DNA of 51,447 nucleotides from Bacillota bacterium (GTDB lineage: Bacteria; Bacillota; Sulfobacillia; Symbiobacteriales; ZC4RG38), in assembly GCA_021890795.1 (NCBI GenBank), contig JAKKUO010000011.1:1-51447 (forward strand). The letters are read 5' to 3'. The position numbers and the translations under genes are program-made. Below are positions 25,543 to 34,747 of this stretch, one piece after another. A model generated the notes under the pieces. It ran no database searches, was not told the DNA's origin, and saw only the letters and a program-made list of their open reading frames with translations. Position 1 is the stretch's first letter; the number at the start of each line of letters is the position of its first letter.

Positions 25543-26253
25543 TCACCGGTCCCCTCCGCCCGGAAGCAGCCGGTACCCCAGGCCCCGGACCGTCACCAGC
25601 AGCCGGGGGTGGCCCGGGTCCGGCTCGATCTTCTCCCGTAACCGCCGGATCGCGGCCATCACCGCGTCGTCGTCCCCCAGGTACGGCTGACCCCAGGCCG
25701 CCTCGTAGAGTTGCCGTTTGGTCCAGATCCGACCCGGGGTGCGGGCGAGGGTGAGGAGTACCGCCAGCTCCAGGGCGGTGAGGGTCACCACCTGGCCGTC
25801 GGGGCGGCGGACCTCCGCAGTACCCGGGTCGATGACGAGCCCGCCCACCTGGACCGGAGCCGGCGGGGGTGACGTGGGGGTGTCAAAGATCCGCCGGCGG
25901 CGGATCTGGGCCTTCACCCGGGCTACCAGCTCCCGGGGGCTGAAGGGCTTGGTGATGTAGTCGTCGCCGCCCACCGCCAGGCCCACCAGCTTGTCCACCT
26001 CCTCGCCCCGGGCGGAGAGGAAAAGGATGGGGAAGGTGTGGGTCCGGCGCAGCTCCCGGCAGACCTCCACCCCGTCGAGCCCGGGCAGCATGACGTCCAG
26101 CACCAGCGCGTCGGGCGGCTCGAGCCGGGCGAGCCGGATCGTCTCCGGCCCGTCGTAGGCGTGCACCACCGTCAACCCTTCCCGGGTGAGAAGCGGGGTC
26201 AGCAGTTCGTGGATCTCCGGTTCGTCGTCGGCCAGCAGAATCCGGCCCTCCAC
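25543..26253 (-). CDS. OmpR/PhoB-family response regulator
   Basis: A 236-aa DNA-binding regulator: receiver domain with acidic pocket DDE at 9-11, phosphorylated Asp53 (LVLDVMLPGLDG), Thr/Ser80 and Lys102 (ITKPFSP), followed by a winged-helix domain ending VRGLGYRLLP. GTG 26253 with AGGAGGG eight bases upstream is the start; the open frame continues about 250 codons upstream without homology. Operon order on the minus strand is regulator, kinase, ABC ATPase, permease, so the pair plausibly controls this exporter. Confidence 0.92.
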   Translation of the reverse strand: MEGRILLADDEPEIHELLTPLLTREGLTVVHAYDGPETIRLARLEPPDALVLDVMLPGLDGVEVCRELRRTHTFPILFLSARGEEVDKLVGLAVGGDDYITKPFSPRELVARVKAQIRRRRIFDTPTSPPPAPVQVGGLVIDPGTAEVRRPDGQVVTLTALELAVLLTLARTPGRIWTKRQLYEAAWGQPYLGDDDAVMAAIRRLREKIEPDPGHPRLLVTVRGLGYRLLPGGGDR

Positions 26254-26390
26254 CGCGCTATCCCTCCTGGGTACCAGGGCTGCTCTTCTCAATCCCTTGG
26301 ATTCCCTGCCGGCCCTGTGGGGTTCCATCTGACCGGGGGCGCGGGCCAGGGCCCTTCCGGTGGGCCGACGGACAGCAGAGCCGGGGAAGC

Positions 26391-26441
26391 AGAGCCGGGG
26401 CCGGCCCTCTCGGTTGGGGGCCGGCCCCGGTCGTCCCTCTC
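26391..26441. terminator. Long GC hairpin between regulator and Met-rich gene
   Basis: GCCGGGGCCGGCCC / GGGCCGGCCCCGG around an 8-11-base loop in the 227-bp gap. It could terminate transcription from the minus-strand gene upstream; no T tract. Nothing else is recognised in the gap. Confidence 0.45.
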
Positions 26442-26480
26442 TGGATAGAACCAAACCGGTGGGGGCGGGGCCGGGGCGGA

Positions 26481-27392
26481 TCACTGCTCCCGGCCTGTCC
26501 CCTCGGCCCACTCCTGCAACTGGTTGATGGTCCGGGGCCCCAGGGCGGCGGTGGTCAGGGCGATGGCCCGGCGGATCTCCCGGGTGGTGGCCTGGATGTA
26601 TCCCCCGAGCCGCTGGACCGTCGGCCGCAGTTGCGCTGGGGCCGCGGCAGCCAGGCGTTGGAACGCGGCTGTTGCCCGCTCCTGGTGTTCGTAGGCTGCC
26701 CGCTGGCAGCTGATGAGCTTGGCGAAGTACCCCGGGTCCCGGGCACCGGCCAGGATCCGCCGGGCCGATCCGATGGCCGTGGTCAGGTGGTAGGCCACCT
26801 CGTAGTTCTCCCGATGGAGCTCTTCGTACCCGGGCAGCCGGCGCATCTCCGGGATGTACTGCCCCAGGGAGGCGACCGCACACTGGAGGGAGAGGCTTAC
26901 GTGGGCCCGGTGCAGGGCGGCCAGGACCTCGTCGAGGCCCGGAACCGCCTGGGCAGGCCCTTGCGGTCCGGCCGGCCCGCCGGGGGGCGGGTACTGGCCC
27001 TGCTGCAGAGGCCACATGTACAGGGGTCCGTAACCGGGGGCCCCCATGGGGAACATCTCCTCCGTGTAAAGCATCTGCCCCATGGGGAACATCGGGCCCA
27101 TGGGGTACATCTCCCCCATCGGGTACATCCCCTCAGGGTACATGGGCCGCCCCATCGGGTAGGGCTGCCCCATCGGGTGCATTCCCCCCGGCGGGTACAT
27201 CCCTTCCAGAGGGTACATCTCCCCCAGGGGAGGATAGAACGGCATGGGCACCGGCGGGGGACTGGGTGCTTCGGCTTTGGGTTGCTTGGGGCTGGGGTAG
27301 GCCCGGTCCCGCTCCCGGTCCTCCGGGTACCCGCCCTTGTGGCCGTCCCGGCGGCCGTCCGTCTCTGCGCGGCGGGCATCGCTGTCGGTCAT
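26481..27392 (-). CDS. Met/Tyr/Pro/Gly-repeat protein of unknown function
   Basis: A 303-aa protein I do not recognise. The start is ATG 27392 (MTDSDARRAETDG) after AAAGGGG. Residues 1-45 are charged. Residues 50-130 are a low-complexity array of MYPxG/E-type units (MYPMGEMYPMGPMFPMGQM and variants) with about 17 Met and little charge. The C-terminal ~150 residues (from about 152) are a soluble-looking helical domain with conserved-type aromatic and His residues (HRAHVSLSLQ, YEELHRENYEVAYHLTTAIGSARR, YFAKLISCQRAAYEHQERA). Repeats rich in Tyr, Pro and Met recall spore-coat or surface proteins, and fin lies next door on the other strand; this is inference only. Confidence 0.75.
   Translation of the reverse strand: MTDSDARRAETDGRRDGHKGGYPEDRERDRAYPSPKQPKAEAPSPPPVPMPFYPPLGEMYPLEGMYPPGGMHPMGQPYPMGRPMYPEGMYPMGEMYPMGPMFPMGQMLYTEEMFPMGAPGYGPLYMWPLQQGQYPPPGGPAGPQGPAQAVPGLDEVLAALHRAHVSLSLQCAVASLGQYIPEMRRLPGYEELHRENYEVAYHLTTAIGSARRILAGARDPGYFAKLISCQRAAYEHQERATAAFQRLAAAAPAQLRPTVQRLGGYIQATTREIRRAIALTTAALGPRTINQLQEWAEGTGREQ
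27000..27245 (-). repeat. DNA array encoding MYPxG repeats
   Basis: Degenerate 9-12-base units, read on the plus strand as CCCATxGGGTACAT-like blocks, repeat about 15 times and encode the MYP/MFP/PMG units of the minus-strand protein. Confidence 0.85.
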
Positions 27393-27712
27393 GGCGTCAA
27401 GCCCCTTTCCGCATCGGCTCTTATGGAAACAGCCTATGCCGGCAGGGGCAGCGGTGTCCCGGGGCGGCCGGGAGCCGGGCACCCGGTGGCGCCGCGGGGA
27501 GCTACACCGGTCTTCTGGTTCTTGCTCCTGGGTCGCTTCTAGGGGCCGTAGCGGCCGTGGCGACAGCGGGCCGCATAGCCTGGAGACGCCCGTGGAGAGA
27601 CTAAGGGACGCCTGACCCGGGCAGGGGTACCCGGGTTCCCGGAGCCCCGGGCAGACGCGGGCAGAGGCATCCCGGTACCCGGGCAGATGCGGTACGTAAG
27701 GAGGACCCTCCG

Positions 27713-27940
27713 GTGCAGGTAGAGTACTTTTGCCGCCGGTGCGGCAGCCACATGGCCACCCTGAACCTCCCGGCGGTGAACGAGGCCGCCCTTGGCCTGC
27801 ACGCGTTGACCCCCGAGGAGCGGGCCGATATAATTACCTTTGACGCGCTGGCGGAACGGATGCGAGTTAAGAGCATCTGCGACGAGTGCGCGGCAGGAGC
27901 GAGGGTCGGCGGAGACCGCAAACCCCGTTTGCTCCACTGA
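27713..27940 (+). CDS. fin: Anti-sigma-F factor Fin
   Basis: A 75-aa Fin (YabK) protein. It has the pattern of B. subtilis Fin: YFCRRCG at the N-terminus, LGLHALTPEERADII in the middle, and ICDECAAG; cysteines 7/10 and 56/59 are the zinc ligands. Fin inhibits SigF in the forespore and helps the switch to SigG. GTG start eight bases after AAGGAGG. As in B. subtilis it lies just upstream of mfd. No SigF-type promoter is evident. Confidence 0.85.
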   Translation: MQVEYFCRRCGSHMATLNLPAVNEAALGLHALTPEERADIITFDALAERMRVKSICDECAAGARVGGDRKPRLLH

Positions 27941-28212
27941 CGTCTTCTGGCGGACGGGCCCGGTGCCGCCCCGGCAGGTCCGCTGGGCGAGGGTGCGGCC
28001 CTTCGCCCCCCTCAGCCGGTGTCTGTCGTCTCTCCAGGGGCTGTAGCCCCCCGGTGCGGGGCTAGAGCCCTTTCGGGTTTTTCCCACCAGCCTGTCCGCG
28101 GCGTCGCCTGTCCGCGTGCCCCAGAGTGCAACCAGGGCCCGTCCCGGATGGGCCGGGCCCATCCGCCCTTTCCGGCGGCCCTGCCGCCGCACCGAGGAGG
28201 CTGGAGCGCCAC

Positions 28213-31200
28213 ATGCTCGCCGAAACCGCGCTCGACCTACTGCACCAGGCTCCAGAATTCCACTCTCTGCTGGAAGGGCTGAAGCGGGGTTACCGGGAAC
28301 AGCTGGTCTACGGCCTGAGCGGTTCCATGAAGAGCTTCCTCGCCGCCGGCCTGCGCCGGGAGACCGGCCGTCCCCTGCTGGTCATCACCGCCAACCTGCA
28401 ACAGGCGGAGCGCTTCCGGGAGGACCTGGCCACCTGGCTGCCGGGCCAGGATGTGCTGCTCTTCCCGCCGATGGAGTACGTCCCCTTCGAGGTGGTGGCT
28501 CACAGCCCGGAGGTAGCGGGGCAGCGGCTCCAGGTTCTGGAGCGGCTGGCCCGGGGGGAGAACCTGGTGGTGGTCGCGCCCGCCGCGGCGCTCCTGCGGG
28601 CGCTGGTGCCCCGGGATGTTTTTGCCGCCTGCCAGACCCCCATCCGGCTCGGCCATCCCCTCAACCTCGACGCCCTGGTCGCGGACCTTGCCCGCCGGGG
28701 CTACGAACGGGTGGAGATGGTGGAGGGCCGGGGCCAGTTTGCCCGCCGGGGGGACATTCTGGACGTCTGGCCCCTGTCCGCGGAGTACCCGGTCCGGGTG
28801 GAGACCGAATGGGATGAGGTCTCCCGCATCCGCCGGTTTGACCCTGCGACCCAGCGGTCGGTAGAGGACCTCCAGGCGGTGGTCATTCCCCCGGCCCGGG
28901 AGTTCGTCCTGCCCGAGGACCGGCAGGCGGGGGTGGAGCGGATCGCCCAGGAGCTGGAGCAGGCGGTGGTCCGGCTCCGCCGCCGCGCGGAGGAGCAGCT
29001 CCGGGAAGCCCGGCAGCGGCACGGGGAACTCATTGCGGGGGCGGGCTCCGATGGCGAGCCGGCGGATGCCGCCTCCGGGTCGGGCCGGCGCCGGCGCCGC
29101 AAGGGCAAGGCCGGTGGTGACGCGGGCCCCGGGGGCGCCGAGGCGGCCCGGGAGCAGGGGTCGAAGCTGGAGCGGATCCTTTTCAGCCCCGATGACGCCG
29201 CAGCCAAGCTTCGGGAACGGGTGGAGGGCCACCTGGAGAAGCTCCGGGAGGGCATCTTCTTCGAGGGGGCGGACCTCTACGCGCCTTACTTCTATCCGGA
29301 AGGGGCGTCCCTCCTGGACTACTTTGCTGTCCCGCCGCTGGTGGTGGTGGACGAGACCGCCCGGATCCGGGAGGCGGCGGCGGAGGTGGAGTCCCTGGGC
29401 CGGGACCGGCAGGTGAGCTACCTGGAGAAAGGGGGCCTCCTACCCGGCCAGCTCGGGCTCTACATGGGCTTTGACCAGCTGGCCCATCGCCTCAAGCGCT
29501 GGCAGACCATCCACCTGAGCCTCCTCCTCCGGAAGGTACCCGGGGTCGATCCCCAGAACGTGGTCTCCGTCCAGGGCGCCAAGCCGATGCAGGAGTTCCA
29601 CGGCCAGTGGCCTCTCTTCAAGGAGGAACTGGACCGGTGGGTCGCCCAGCGCTACCGGATCTTCCTGCTGGCGGCGACGGAGGAGCGCCGGCAGCGGCTC
29701 CGGGAGCAGATGCTGGAGGCGGACCGGATCCCGACCCTCGCCGAGCCCCAGACCGGCGCTGACGGGCTGCCGGCCTGGCCGGCACCGGCCCCCGGGGCGG
29801 TGCAGATCGGCATCGGCAGCGTCGAGGCCGGGTTCCAGTGGCCGGCTCTCAGGCTGGTGGTGGTGACCGACGGCGAGATCTTCGGCCGGACCAAGAAGCG
29901 GCGCCGGTCCCAGAGCTCCGGCCTTGCCCGGGAAGGCGCCCGGATCACCAGCTACCAGGACCTGCAGGTTGGGGACTACGTGGTTCACCAGGTCCACGGC
30001 ATCGGCCGGTACCTGGGGGTTCAGTCCGAGACCATCCTCGGGGTGACCCGGGATTACCTGGTGATCCAGTACGAGGGCAGCGACCGGCTGAAGATCCCCA
30101 CGGACCAGATCGACCAGATCTCCAAGTACATCGGCGCCGAGGGGCACGAGCCGAAGCTCAACCGGCTCGGCGGGTCCGAGTGGTCCAAGGTCAAAGCCCG
30201 GGTGAAGGAGTCCATCCGGGAGATGGCCGCCGAGCTCCTCCGGATCCAGGCGATGCGAGAGGCGATGCCGGGTCACGCCTTCAGCCCCGATACCCCCTGG
30301 CAGAAGGAGTTTGAGGACGCCTTCCCGTACGAGGAGACCCCGGACCAGCTCCAGGCCGCTGAGGAGATCAAGCGGGACATGGAGAAGCCCCGGCCGATGG
30401 ACCGGCTGCTCCTCGGGGATGTGGGCTACGGTAAGACCGAGGTGGCGCTGCGGGCGGCTTTCAAGGCCATCGCGGACGGCAAGCAGGTGGCCTTCCTGGT
30501 GCCTACCACCATCCTGGCCCAGCAGCACTACGTCACCTGCCTGCAGCGGTTCAGCGGGTTCCCCATCCGGATCGACGTTCTCAACCGCTTCAAGACCCCC
30601 AAGGAGCAGCAAAAGACCCTGGAGGCTCTGGCCCGGGGCGAGGTGGACCTGATCATCGGCACCCACCGGCTGCTGAGCGACGACGTCCGGTTCAAGGACC
30701 TGGGGCTCCTCATCGTCGACGAGGAGCAGCGCTTCGGGGTCCAGCACAAGGAGAAGCTGAAGGCCCTCCGGGCGACGGTGGACGTCCTCACCCTCTCCGC
30801 CACCCCCATCCCCCGGACCCTGCACATGGCGATGGTTGGGATCCGGGACATCAGCACCATCACCACCCCGCCGGAGGACCGGTACCCGGTGGAGACCTAC
30901 GTGGCCGAGGCCGACGACGATCTGATCCGGGAGGCCATCACCCGGGAGCTCTACCGGGGCGGGCAGGTCTACTACGTCTACAACCGGGTCCACGACATCG
31001 ACAAGGTGGCCGCCAAGGTCCAGCGGCTGGTGCCGGAGGCCCGGGTGGCGGTGGCCCACGGCCAGATGAAGGAAGAGAAGCTGGAACAGGTGATGATGGA
31101 CTTCCTGGACCGGGAGTACGACGTCCTGGTGGCCACCACCATCATCGAGTCCGGGCTGGACATCCCCAACGTCAACACGATCATCGTCGAGGACGCGGAC

Positions 31201-31980
31201 CAGCTGGGCCTGGCCCAGCTCTACCAGCTCCGGGGCCGGGTGGGTCGGTCCAACCGGGTGGGCTACGCCTACTTCCTCTACCGGAAGAACAAGGTGCTGA
31301 GCGAGGTGGCGGAAAAGCGCCTCCAGGCGATCAAGGACTTCACCGAGCTGGGCTCCGGCTTCAAGATCGCCCTCCGGGACCTGGAGATCCGGGGCGCGGG
31401 CAACCTCCTGGGGCCCGAGCAGCACGGGTTCATCGTCAGCGTCGGCTTTGACCTGTACACCCAGCTCCTGGAAGAGACGGTGCGGGAGCTGAAGGGCGAG
31501 GCGCCGCCGCCGCCGGAGTTCCAGCCCGCGGTGGAGCTGAGCGTCGACGCCTACATCAGCGACCAGTACATCTCCGACCCCCGGCAGAAGATCGAAGCGT
31601 ACCGGAAGCTCCGGGCGGTACGGAGCCTGGAGGACGCCCAGGACCTGGCGGAGGAGTGGACCGACCGGTACGGCCCCATGCCCCAGCCGGTGGCCAACCT
31701 CCTGGCCCTGGCCCGGATCAAGGTCCTCGCCGCGGCGGCTGGCGTGACCGCGGTCCAGCAGATGAAGGACCGGGTGACGGTGAAGTTCCTTGCCGATCGG
31801 CGTCCGGATCCGGCGGTGGTGGCGGATCTCAACCGCAAGTACCGGGGGCGGATCCAGTTGAGCACTTACCGGCAGCCGAGCCTCGTCCTGCGGGTGCAGG
31901 ACTTCACCCCGGCGGACCTCCTCTACGCCCTGGAGGATATCCTGAGCAAGATCCGGCCTCTCACCCCCGTCAAGACCTAG
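28213..31980 (+). CDS. mfd: Transcription-repair coupling factor
   Basis: Removes RNA polymerase stalled at DNA lesions and recruits UvrA. The 1255-aa protein contains the UvrB-like N-terminal modules, an RNAP-interacting domain (VGDYVVHQVHGIGRYLGV), RecG-like translocase motifs (Walker A GDVGYGKTEVALRAAF, DEEQRFG, SATPIPRTL, GRVGRSNRVGYAY) and the C-terminal TRCF domain. A roughly 40-residue Gly/Arg/Ala-rich linker (GSGRRRRRKGKAGG, DNA about 29035-29160) interrupts the N-terminal half and is not typical. ATG 28213 gives the family N-terminus; an upstream in-frame start at 28126 adds an unrelated Pro-rich stretch. Confidence 0.97.
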   Translation: MLAETALDLLHQAPEFHSLLEGLKRGYREQLVYGLSGSMKSFLAAGLRRETGRPLLVITANLQQAERFREDLATWLPGQDVLLFPPMEYVPFEVVAHSPEVAGQRLQVLERLARGENLVVVAPAAALLRALVPRDVFAACQTPIRLGHPLNLDALVADLARRGYERVEMVEGRGQFARRGDILDVWPLSAEYPVRVETEWDEVSRIRRFDPATQRSVEDLQAVVIPPAREFVLPEDRQAGVERIAQELEQAVVRLRRRAEEQLREARQRHGELIAGAGSDGEPADAASGSGRRRRRKGKAGGDAGPGGAEAAREQGSKLERILFSPDDAAAKLRERVEGHLEKLREGIFFEGADLYAPYFYPEGASLLDYFAVPPLVVVDETARIREAAAEVESLGRDRQVSYLEKGGLLPGQLGLYMGFDQLAHRLKRWQTIHLSLLLRKVPGVDPQNVVSVQGAKPMQEFHGQWPLFKEELDRWVAQRYRIFLLAATEERRQRLREQMLEADRIPTLAEPQTGADGLPAWPAPAPGAVQIGIGSVEAGFQWPALRLVVVTDGEIFGRTKKRRRSQSSGLAREGARITSYQDLQVGDYVVHQVHGIGRYLGVQSETILGVTRDYLVIQYEGSDRLKIPTDQIDQISKYIGAEGHEPKLNRLGGSEWSKVKARVKESIREMAAELLRIQAMREAMPGHAFSPDTPWQKEFEDAFPYEETPDQLQAAEEIKRDMEKPRPMDRLLLGDVGYGKTEVALRAAFKAIADGKQVAFLVPTTILAQQHYVTCLQRFSGFPIRIDVLNRFKTPKEQQKTLEALARGEVDLIIGTHRLLSDDVRFKDLGLLIVDEEQRFGVQHKEKLKALRATVDVLTLSATPIPRTLHMAMVGIRDISTITTPPEDRYPVETYVAEADDDLIREAITRELYRGGQVYYVYNRVHDIDKVAAKVQRLVPEARVAVAHGQMKEEKLEQVMMDFLDREYDVLVATTIIESGLDIPNVNTIIVEDADQLGLAQLYQLRGRVGRSNRVGYAYFLYRKNKVLSEVAEKRLQAIKDFTELGSGFKIALRDLEIRGAGNLLGPEQHGFIVSVGFDLYTQLLEETVRELKGEAPPPPEFQPAVELSVDAYISDQYISDPRQKIEAYRKLRAVRSLEDAQDLAEEWTDRYGPMPQPVANLLALARIKVLAAAAGVTAVQQMKDRVTVKFLADRRPDPAVVADLNRKYRGRIQLSTYRQPSLVLRVQDFTPADLLYALEDILSKIRPLTPVKT

Positions 31981-31984
31981 TAGG

Positions 31985-32016
31985 TGGGCCGCCTTTCCGG
32001 CGGCCCCCTTTTTTGC
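31985..32016 (+). terminator. Rho-independent terminator after mfd
   Basis: GTGGGCCGCC / GGCGGCCCC stem followed by CTTTTTT, just after the mfd stop. Confidence 0.85.
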
Positions 32017-32265
32017 CTTCTTGCCTTCCCACCGCCCGTCCCGGTGCCCAGGCAGGTGGCCAGGTCGATGCTCCGACAGCTGGCCAGGCGGCCGGGCCTG
32101 TAAAACCGGCCTGCCGGTGGTACATTATCCGCGTCGGGTGGCGCCGGCCCCGCAGGAACCGGCACTCCGCCGGTAGCGAAGCGGCGCCGGAAACCTGGCG
32201 CCGGTGGAGACGGCCCGGTTTACAGAAGGAAAAGGTTAGCGGCAGTGTCGCACCGCCACCAGATC
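32017..32265. other. Gene-free GC-rich stretch between mfd and spoVT
   Basis: About 250 bases with several short inverted repeats (for example GGCGCCGG near 32143 and 32203), no supported ORF and no RNA family I recognise. The spoVT promoter follows at 32266. Confidence 0.5.
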
Positions 32266-32296
32266 TGAATAGCAATGTAAGGGCTGCTATATACTA
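32266..32296 (+). promoter_or_regulatory. SigG-type promoter of spoVT
   Basis: TGAATA (32266-32271), 18 bases, TATACTA (32290-32296). This matches the forespore SigG consensus (TGAATA, CATACTA) except one -10 base. spoVT is SigG-dependent in B. subtilis. Confidence 0.72.
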
Positions 32297-32341
32297 TCTC
32301 CACCGAGCCGACGTGAGGTGCCAAGCGGAGGAGGGATGCAG

Positions 32342-32902
32342 TTGAAGGCCACAGGAATTGTCCGGCGCATCGACGACCTGGGTCGGGTGGTCATCCCGAA
32401 AGAGATCCGGCGCACCCTGCGCATCCGGGAAGGGGATCCGCTGGAGATCTTTGTGGACCGGGACGGCGAGGTGATCCTGAAGAAGTACTCACCCATCGGC
32501 GAACTCGGCGACTTCGCCAAGGAGTACGCCGACTCCCTGTACGAGACCACGGGGCACATCGCCCTGATCGCGGATCGGGATGCGGTGATCGCCGTCGCCG
32601 GGGCACCGAAGAAGGAGTTCCTGAACAAACCCGTCGGGGCCCTGGTGGAGCGGGTGATGGAGGAGCGCAGGGCCGTCCTGGTCAACCGGCCGGCAGAGCA
32701 GAAGAACGTCCGGGGCTCCCTCATCGGCGACGATGAGGACGAGAGCTTCTCCGCCCTGGTGGTAGCCCCCATCGTTGCCGCCGGTGACCCCATCGGCGCT
32801 GTCATCCTCTGTTCCCGGGAGCCGGACGTTACCATGGGCGACCTGGAGCTGAAGCTGGCGGAGACGGCTGCCGGTTTCCTGGCCAAGCAGATGGAGCAGT
32901 AG
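32342..32902 (+). CDS. spoVT: Stage V sporulation transcriptional regulator SpoVT
   Basis: A 186-aa late-forespore regulator. The N-terminal AbrB-type swapped-hairpin DNA-binding domain (KATGIVRRIDDLGRVVIPKEIRRTLRIREGDPLEIF) is almost that of B. subtilis SpoVT; the C-terminal part is a GAF-like domain (about 60-180). TTG 32342, seven bases after AGGAGG, reproduces the family N-terminus; ATG 32336 lies too close to the ribosome site. Behind a SigG-type promoter and ended by a clear terminator, so monocistronic. Confidence 0.96.
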   Translation: MKATGIVRRIDDLGRVVIPKEIRRTLRIREGDPLEIFVDRDGEVILKKYSPIGELGDFAKEYADSLYETTGHIALIADRDAVIAVAGAPKKEFLNKPVGALVERVMEERRAVLVNRPAEQKNVRGSLIGDDEDESFSALVVAPIVAAGDPIGAVILCSREPDVTMGDLELKLAETAAGFLAKQMEQ

Positions 32903-32972
32903 CGCCCCCAGTGCACACAGATCCCCACAGGTTCCTCCGATGGTTTCCTCAGGCTCACAATTGGTCTCTTGC

Positions 32973-33001
32973 AGTAGCGGTCACTGGCCGCTACTTTTTT
33001 T
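32973..33001 (+). terminator. Rho-independent terminator after spoVT
   Basis: AGTAGCGG (32973-32980) / CCGCTACT (32988-32995) with a 7-base loop, followed by seven T. Confidence 0.92.
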
Positions 33002-33112
33002 GCCTGGAGCCCGATGATTCCGGGCCCCAGGCTGGACGCCGGCCAGCCGGCAGCGATACGATGTAGACAAGCGGGATCCCAATTCCGGGGTCCATCGTGG
33101 GAGGCTGGCCTT

Positions 33113-34747
33113 GTGCGCGCTCGGCAAGCAGTCCCTGCCGGGGAGGGTTTCCTCCGCGGCGCCTTGATGATCGCCCTGGCGGGGTTTATCTCCCGGCTAC
33201 TGGGGGCTCTCTACAAACCCGTCGCCACCTGGCTCTTCCGCCCCTATGACGGCCAGAATGGGGAGGCCGGCATGGGGCTGACGACCGGGCCTGCTGCAGC
33301 GTACCTGATCGTCCTGGCCATCTCCGCCTCGGGGCTGAATGTGGCCATCTCCAAGCTGGTGGCCGAGCGGTTGGCCCGGGGGCGGCCCGATGAAGCCCGC
33401 CGGGTCTTCCGCATCTCCCTGGGGCTGATGGCAGGGCTGGGCCTGGTCCTGGCCCTGGCCTTCTACGCCAGCGCCCCCTTCCTGGCCGAGCGGGCCGGCC
33501 GGCCGGAGACCGCGCCGGGGTTCCGGGCGGTGGCGCCGGCGATCTTCTTCGTCTCGGTCATGGCCGCGTACCGGGGGCTGTTTCAGGGGCTTCAGCGGAT
33601 GACCCCCTACGCCATGTCCCAGATCTACGAGCAGATTGTCCGCATCGTTGTGGGGCTTTTCCTCATCTGGCTCCTGGCTCCCCGGAGCGTCGCGCTGGGC
33701 GCGGCGGGGTACAACTTTGGCACCGTGGCCGGGGCGGTGGTGGGGCTCGCCTACCTGCTCTTGCTCTACCTCCGGGGCGAGGCGGCCCTGCCGGAGGCCG
33801 GCTCCGCCCGGACCGGCCCGGAGGAAAGGGAGCCTGTCGGCCGCATCGTCCGGGCGATCCTGGCGGTGGCAGCGCCCATCTCCCTCATCGCCGCGGTGCA
33901 GCCGCTGATGCTGGCCGCGGACGCCTGGATCGTCATCCACCGGCTGGAGGCCGTGGGTATCGCCGGCCTCCAGGCCGATGCCGCCCTGGGCCAGCTCAAC
34001 AACGCCTTTTCGGTCATCTGGCTGCCGGCGATGCTGACCAACGCGCTGTACATCAGCCTGGTCCCGGCCATCACCGAGTCCCTGGAGCAGGGGAACCGGG
34101 AACAGGCCCGGCGCCGGTCCGCCGCGGCCTACCGGATCACCCTGCTGGTGGGAATTCCCGCCGCCGTCGGCCTCTGGGTGCTGGGCGACGGCATCTACTA
34201 CCTGATCTTCGGCGGCGAGGGTGGGCCGGTGCTGTCGGCCATGTCCCTGGGTGCCCTCTTCATGATGCTTCAGCAGACCAGTTCGGGCATCTTACAGGGG
34301 GCAGGGAACATCGCCAGCCCGACCCGCAACCTCCTGGCGGGACTGGCGGTGAAGGTCATCCTCACGTACTGGCTGACCGCCACCCCCCTCGGAGCCCGGG
34401 GGGCAGCCCTGGCGACGGCTCTGGGGTTTGCCGTCGCCGCGGGGCTCAACCTCCTGGCCAGCCGCCGGCAGATGGGCCCGCTGATGGACTGGACCGGCAT
34501 GTGGCTGAAGCCCGGGGCCGCGGCTGGGGTGATGGCCCTCGGTGCCTGGTGGCTCCTGCCCCGGCTCGAGGGGCTCCTGGGCTCGGTGCGGCTGGCGGTG
34601 CTGGTGGACATCGCCCTGGCGGCCGGGATTTACGCCGCCGCGCTGCTGCTGATGGGCGGGGTCCAGGCCCGGGACCTTCTCCTGATCCCCCGGGTGGGCC
34701 AGCCGCTGGCGGAGTGGCTGCGCCGGCGGGGACTGGTTCGGGAGTGA
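33113..34747 (+). CDS. spoVB: SpoVB/MurJ-type polysaccharide flippase
   Basis: A 544-aa integral membrane protein of the MOP exporter superfamily (PST family), with about 14 hydrophobic segments. LRGALMIALAGFISRLLGALYKP at the N-terminus and YRGLFQGLQRMTPYAMSQIYEQIVRI are typical of SpoVB/YabM proteins, which flip lipid-linked precursors; SpoVB is needed for spore cortex synthesis. GTG 33113 lies eight bases after GGGAGG. Its stop overlaps the mazG start by one base (TGATG). In B. subtilis the gene in this position is yabM, so the exact paralogue is uncertain. Confidence 0.88.
   Translation: MRARQAVPAGEGFLRGALMIALAGFISRLLGALYKPVATWLFRPYDGQNGEAGMGLTTGPAAAYLIVLAISASGLNVAISKLVAERLARGRPDEARRVFRISLGLMAGLGLVLALAFYASAPFLAERAGRPETAPGFRAVAPAIFFVSVMAAYRGLFQGLQRMTPYAMSQIYEQIVRIVVGLFLIWLLAPRSVALGAAGYNFGTVAGAVVGLAYLLLLYLRGEAALPEAGSARTGPEEREPVGRIVRAILAVAAPISLIAAVQPLMLAADAWIVIHRLEAVGIAGLQADAALGQLNNAFSVIWLPAMLTNALYISLVPAITESLEQGNREQARRRSAAAYRITLLVGIPAAVGLWVLGDGIYYLIFGGEGGPVLSAMSLGALFMMLQQTSSGILQGAGNIASPTRNLLAGLAVKVILTYWLTATPLGARGAALATALGFAVAAGLNLLASRRQMGPLMDWTGMWLKPGAAAGVMALGAWWLLPRLEGLLGSVRLAVLVDIALAAGIYAAALLLMGGVQARDLLLIPRVGQPLAEWLRRRGLVRE

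Noticed and set aside
32017-32265. Riboswitch before spoVT
   Set aside because: Several short inverted repeats, but none of the conserved motifs of a known riboswitch class.
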